This document shows positions 1-4,600 of a DNA stretch of 6,433 nucleotides, piece by piece. Position 1 is the stretch's first letter. Each line of letters starts with the position of its first letter. The notes below the pieces were generated by a model. The model made no database searches. It saw only the letters and a program-made list of their open reading frames with translations, and was not told the DNA's origin. The stretch comes from an uncultured bacterium (lineage in GTDB: Bacteria; Verrucomicrobiota; Kiritimatiellia; UBA8416; CALETX01), in assembly GCA_937920455.1 (NCBI GenBank), contig CALETX010000260.1:1-6433 (forward strand), written 5' to 3'. A program made the translations under genes and the position numbers.

Positions 1-1175
1 TTCGTCAGGCTGCTGATTCTGACGTAGCGCCATACTGGCTCGGCGAGGGTGTGTGAGAAATGCAGGTAATCGGGTGTAAGGATGTTGGTTACGGTCAACA
101 CAGTGCGCCAGATGCTCCCGTTGCTTGAGACCTCTATCACATACCCTGCCTGGGGGTACCCGTTTGTTTCCCAGTTACGGCACCAAAGATGAATCTCTCC
201 AACACCGTTTGACAGGACAGGCGAACGGACAAATGCCAGGTTTGTTGCAGGGTCGAGCACACATGAGCGGCCGCTGAATGTTCGCTGCTGATCTTCGAGA
301 GAGTTGGTGGTGGTCCGGCCTGCTGAAATGATCCAACCCTCGGTGTTGGTATATACGCCAAAACCGGCGTCGGCCTCTGTCCATGAGTCGAAGTTAACAA
401 AGACAGTACGGCGATGGATGCTGTATTCACGGTTAACTTCATTGAATCTGAAAAGGAAGTACGGCCCATCGTTAGTGGACGAGGCTTTGATGTTGGCTGC
501 CGGGAAGATATCGGCTAGCCCGAACAGTGGCATGGTTTGAGATGCCTGATTGGTATCGCCCCAGTTGTTTGTGACTCCGACGGCGGAAGTATAAAAACGA
601 AATTCAGGATTGATAAGACTGTTTGTTGGCATGATTCCCATCCACTGACCGTTGTTCATCAAGTGGAGGCTCTGGTTGACCACGGCCAGAGTGGTGGTCA
701 CAGAGACCCATGCGGACGTATATGAAGAGGAATAGGGTGGCGAATGGAAAACGAAGGTGAGCGGATTACTGGGCCCATCAGAGGGATGGTTTGTTGGCGA
801 CATTGGGTCGGGGCCGTAGTAGTAAGCAGTGAAATAGTACTGAACCGGCGTGCCGGGATGTGATTGTGCAGGAATGGGGCTGGAAGCAATGAAATGCAGG
901 GATGTGCCGACTTCGTTCATGAATACCGATGAGAAATTGCCGTTAGTCCCGACGCGATAGTAAAGCCACACTGTAACATACTCGGCTCCGTTGTGTGGGA
1001 CAATATCCAGCGAGAGGGTGACGTTGCTCCCGGTAACCGGCACAAGGGGATCAGTGGTTATGTTCGAAAATGACACCATTGCCTGGCCGAGTGCGGGCAA
1101 AGGAGCCAGGCTGAGGCACAGCACGGTCAGTATTCCAGCTGCGCCCCTCGATTTAAAGGTGCCTGATGTTTTCAT
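1..1175 (-). CDS. Secreted modular protein, paralogue of the upstream giant protein (3'-partial)
   Basis: A stop-free frame runs from an ATG at 1175 through 391 codons and off the left edge. It opens with a Sec signal peptide: K2, K8 and R10, then a hydrophobic core GILTVLCLSLAPLPAL, then a likely signal peptidase I cut after G30 (ALG) or A32. C20 does not sit in a lipobox. Next come an X domain (about 33-146: NITTDP, LYYRVGTNG, VQYYFTAY), a Y domain (147-257: NNWGDTNQ, FLFRFNE) and a Z domain (258 to the edge: NFDSW, RSP, NGVGEIHLWCRNW, YVRI). The same domains occur in the gene 239 bases upstream on the same strand. A second in-frame ATG at 1193 has a weak AGG eight bases before it; an in-frame TAG at 1199-1197 rules out anything longer. 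I prefer 1175 for its compact signal peptide, although no Shine-Dalgarno is visible there. Function is unknown; a binding or adhesion role outside the cytoplasm is inferred. Confidence 0.9.
   Translation of the reverse strand, partial: MKTSGTFKSRGAAGILTVLCLSLAPLPALGQAMVSFSNITTDPLVPVTGSNVTLSLDIVPHNGAEYVTVWLYYRVGTNGNFSSVFMNEVGTSLHFIASSPIPAQSHPGTPVQYYFTAYYYGPDPMSPTNHPSDGPSNPLTFVFHSPPYSSSYTSAWVSVTTTLAVVNQSLHLMNNGQWMGIMPTNSLINPEFRFYTSAVGVTNNWGDTNQASQTMPLFGLADIFPAANIKASSTNDGPYFLFRFNEVNREYSIHRRTVFVNFDSWTEADAGFGVYTNTEGWIISAGRTTTNSLEDQQRTFSGRSCVLDPATNLAFVRSPVLSNGVGEIHLWCRNWETNGYPQAGYVIEVSSNGSIWRTVLTVTNILTPDYLHFSHTLAEPVWRYVRISSLT
405..1079 (-). repeat. X4-Y4 module pair in the second gene
   Basis: X4 (residues 33-146 of the second protein) shares NITTDP and LYYRVGTN with X3 of the large protein (NLTTDP, LYYRTGTN). 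Y4 (147-257) shares TNNWGDTNQ and Y-F-L-F-RFNE with Y2. At DNA level the WGDTNQ segment is similar but carries many substitutions, so the duplication is old and not a recent copy or an assembly artefact. Confidence 0.65.
1080..1175 (-). other. Signal peptide of the second gene
   Basis: Codons 1-32 encode a basic N-region (MKTSGTFKSRG), an uninterrupted hydrophobic stretch of about 16 residues and a small-residue cleavage zone (PALGQA). This marks the start of a separate exported protein, so the second gene is not a read-through continuation of the first. The exact cut, after G30 or A32, cannot be decided by eye. Confidence 0.8.
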
Positions 1176-1414
1176 CAAATATGAGTGTAGCATAACCTAT
1201 GCCTGCTGAGAACCGAAATACTGCATGTTTGCATTCGTTACGTTGCATCAGCGGCAGCATGAAAATCGCACGATCTCGGTTCATTTGCTCAACAGCCTAT
1301 CGGGTCGGATTCGGTGATTCGGATCCGACGTTCTTTTTCCGACATTCTGACACCATAAATGACTTTCTTTATATTAGCATATGCGGATGGCAATACGGAG
1401 TTGTCATTATATCG
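1176..1414. other. Intergenic region between the two paralogous genes
   Basis: This gap has no supportable gene. On the minus strand a perfect TATAAT lies at 1411-1406, just after the first gene's stop, but no good -35 sits 16-18 bases before it. A TTGCCA at 1393-1388 is followed by TATAAA at 1373-1368, but the 14-base spacing is too short for a standard sigma-70 promoter. A TATGCT at 1194-1189 overlaps the alternative start codon and also lacks a -35. GCAT occurs four times between 1223 and 1260. No stem followed by a T-run is seen on the minus strand, so there is no evident intrinsic terminator for the first gene and co-transcription remains possible. Confidence 0.6.
1304..1329. repeat. Dyad with embedded tandem 7-mer, possible operator or RNA hairpin
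   Basis: GTCGGAT (1304-1310) and ATCCGAC (1323-1329) are perfect inverse complements around a 12-base loop. The plus strand also reads GATTCGG twice (1308-1314 and 1316-1322), one base apart. TCGGATCCGA (1319-1328) is itself a palindrome. On the plus strand the dyad is followed by a short T-rich run (TTCTTTTT, 1331-1338), but no plus-strand gene lies upstream to terminate. On the minus strand nothing T-rich follows. A binding site or leader hairpin about 130-150 bases before the second gene is possible but unproven. Confidence 0.35.
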
Positions 1415-1669
1415 TCAAAAATTCGTAGAAACCGCGTAAAAGTAAACTGAGGCACTTGTAGGCGCCGACCACCACTGCGTGTATACGCCGCTTGACCCTA
1501 TCGTAGTAGCGTTCGTAATTGCATACCAGATGCCGCTTAGAAGGTTGGTCGAATACACAGGCGCCGCATTGAGGGGATTTGTGGTTCCAGAAACGCCAAA
1601 GACAATCAGGTTGGTTGCGGCTCCAGGGGTGAATGATTGAATGATAATGAATATCGGTTCCGGCGGTGG
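1415..1669 (-). other. C-terminal beta-rich domain of the large protein
   Basis: Residues 1583-1666 follow a proline hinge (YIPPPEP). They contain YSTNLLSGIWYAITNATT and finish with YFYAVSTNF before the stop. The 'ySTNL..W......YFYav' pattern is a frequent C-terminal theme in verrucomicrobial exported proteins, recalled from general knowledge. No LPXTG, PEP-CTERM helix or membrane anchor is present. The terminal aromatic residue would suit a C-terminal sorting or beta-strand signal, but that is speculation. Confidence 0.45.
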
Positions 1670-4600
1670 GATATAGGAGCCTAGCAACGTCTGACTGGCG
1701 TTTGTTATGCCCGGAGAGTACCATATGCCTCCCTGCCGCCAGGTCCATGTGAAGTTGCTATAGACGCTTCCAGTGCCTTGAAGGAAGAGGGAGCTCCTCC
1801 CGAGAGTACTCGTCTTTTGGCCGATATATTCATAACCCATGTTTGTCAGCACGTCTCCGCTGGGGCCGTAGCAAAGGAGCTGTTCGTATGCGCCCATGCT
1901 CCTGACAAGCCTCACACCGCCATTCTGTTGAAGGTTCTGGCTTACAGGGTTTGTGAAAATGTAAGTGACGTTTTTAACCTCAGGATCCCCGAACACGATG
2001 AATCCGAATCCGTTGGTGAAATGGGGGATATAGAGATTTGTGATTGTGCAGTAGTCATACAGTTCGCCCATGGTGTCAACCAGCTCTATGCGCCAATCTT
2101 TTATCTGAACGTTGGCAGGCCCGCAGATTTCGACATACTCGTTTGTGTTTTCGTCCGACCGGAGCTTATAGTTCACTTCATTTATCCATACTGCTCCCGG
2201 CAGGCAGGAGAAGACAATGTAGTAAGGCGTTGTAGCTGCCTGACCGCTGTTCAGGTCAACAGGATAATACCATGATGGATTTGCGAAGCCGGAGTACCGT
2301 TGGGGACTGGTTTTTTCGCTGAACAGTCCGTAGAATGCGATTTGCACATTGTACTGCACCACGGTATCAACCGCCTTGGCGGGGATTGGGGTTGCGGTGC
2401 GGTAAGTGCGTCTGCCGGCGTTGGTGGATGTCAAAATCATGGGTATTGCGTTTGCACTCGGCCAGCTGGCCCAGGGATTGGTGCCCGTCCGATAATATAG
2501 TGTCGCATTTGTGATGATGGGCTGGAGAGTTAAATCATATAACTCAACAGAAACATGAACCGTATTGGTATGAAGAGGGATGACGGGGTCGGTGGTAAGG
2601 TTTCTCAGCTTCATGTTTGCGCCATAAGGCGCCGTGACAAGAAGATCGTCGAGGCAAAGCCTTCCGCCGGCTGCAGTCTGGCAGTAAATTCGGAGGTAAT
2701 GACTGGTGGCTTCGTAGAAGGATTGTGAGAAATAACGGAACGTCTCATTATTTATGTTGCTCACAGCATAAAGGGTGGCCCACGTGGACGGAGGGTTGGT
2801 GGGGGTGGGGGCTGCCTTGATTACGAAGGCGGCGGGTGGGTAACCGCCGCCCCAATTTCTATACCAGAAACTGACCTCGCCGATGCCGTTAGTAAGATAC
2901 GCAGTCTGGATATATGGCATGTCGTTGGTATACGGACTGGCTCCCGGAGCGATGCCTGTGGTGCTGTCCTTGTTCAGATATGCGCCTTTGACGTTGCCAT
3001 CGGTCGTAAGGAGGCGGTTGGTCTGGGTGTGTGTGATAAGGGCGTTATATGCAACCCATGTAAAATCATCGTAGCCCAGATAATCGGACAGGGAAATATC
3101 ATCGAGCAGCAGGCAGGCGCTCTGATTGGTGCTGGTGTGGAGTATCCGCACGTATTTCAAGCCAGACTGATCCACAGGACATTCGATGTAGCTTTGTGGC
3201 GACAGCCAATCGGTGGAGCTGTTGGTCCATGAGAAAACGGTCATCCAGAGCCCGTCTGTGGCGCTTGCATATTGAACGTCGAATGATACAGCCTGGCCGT
3301 CGAGGCTTCGGTTGCGGAAAGAAAGAACTCCAACTCCATTTGGACGCGCTGGTGACATGACATACTGCAGGGCATTCGAATAAGCTCGCGATATTCTGAG
3401 TTCGAGCGAATTGGTGCTCCATGCCGCGTTGGTAGTCACCCAACTCTCTACGGCGAACCAGCCGTTTGTGTCCTCATTGGCAGCGCCATGCCATGAAGTG
3501 ACCCTGATATTATCGAACACCAGGCTGCCCGCTCCGCCAAGATGTCTAACGCGGATGAAATAAGGATCGGCCTTCTGGATGGGATAGGATGTCAAGGTCT
3601 GGTAGGCAGTGGAGTTGCAGTTGGAAAATATGGCGACAGTGGCCCAGACGGCATCATTGCCGAGCTGGTCCTGGTTATCCAGAGATGTGATCTGAATGCG
3701 GAATGTCAGTGCCCCGCTGTTATAACCTGCGCAGCGGTATGCCTGTCCTGACCATACCCATTGGCCACTCGGCGCTGTCCATCTGTTGGTCGGATTTGTC
3801 AGGAATGCGTCGTAGAAGCCTGATGCTGGATGAGGTTCGGCCAGGATGTCGTCAATATCCAGGATAGATGTTGAGCCGTCGATGTTGGTGTCGTTCAGGA
3901 ACCGGAGGTAGATGGCATTGGTGATGTTGAGGGAAATTGAAAATGTCTGAGGCGCAGTGCTGGTAATGCTGTTGGTGTACACATCAAACCACTCCGCGGG
4001 GCTTATTCCACCGGTGGAAGACCTTTGTATCCTCAGAAGGGTATTCGGGCCGGCAGAATCCTTCCAGCAGCGCCACTGTAGGTTGCTGACGCCATGCTTG
4101 AGAAGTCCTGAACGAAGGTTTGGTGCGCACAGTAATCCGGAACGATTTGTGGATATTCTCGCGTAATCGTTTTCTATTCTAGCGTAGTATCCGATCCATT
4201 CTCCATTTGTGGATACACTCAACGGATTGCTGTTCATCCAGTCGCTGAAAGCCTGAGCTTGAGCGGCACCACAAAGGACATTGTCAACCAGGATACCGGC
4301 GTCGCGTGCCGCAAAGCCTATAGACCCAGGAGTGATCAGTGCGTCGGGGCTGGTGTCATCACAAAGGATAATCCGCTGGTCATCGTAGAATGCCTCTATG
4401 TGCACCTTGTTTGATGAAAGGCCGTAATTGCAGACAAAGAAAGCCACTGTCGCTCCGTTCGTGAGAAATGCGCCGGCTGAAACATCGTTCGTGGCCAGGA
4501 CGGTTTCTGTTCCGTTCCTGTTCCGCACCAGGCTTACGCGACGCAGATTGATGTTGTCTGGATGGGACCCCACTCTAAGCTGGTAATAGTTAGTCTGATC

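Noticed and set aside
137..469. Minus-strand open frame of 110 codons
   Set aside because: It is out of phase with the second gene, whose frame carries a signal peptide and X, Y and Z modules through this stretch.
1304..1338. Intrinsic terminator on the plus strand
   Set aside because: The stem is 7 bp with a 12-base loop and an interrupted T-run, and no plus-strand gene lies upstream. It is therefore listed only as a dyad.
1301..1360. 19-codon minus-strand open frame in the gap (ATG at 1360 to TAG at 1301), preceded by AAAGAAAG
   Set aside because: It is very short, has no convincing Shine-Dalgarno and no leader-peptide signature. It overlaps the dyad by chance as far as can be seen.
1..1414. 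Second gene as a frameshifted continuation of the large gene
   Set aside because: It has its own signal peptide, an in-frame stop just upstream of its starts and a 239-base gap, and the large protein ends with a complete C-terminal domain.
1199..1450. Plus-strand open frame of 83 codons across the intergenic gap
   Set aside because: It overlaps the end of the large gene, and the translated product has no recognisable features.
1778..2275. Plus-strand open frame of 165 codons
   Set aside because: It lies wholly antisense to the lamin tail and X3 domains of the large gene, whose minus-strand frame shows clear domain motifs. The translated product has no recognisable domain.
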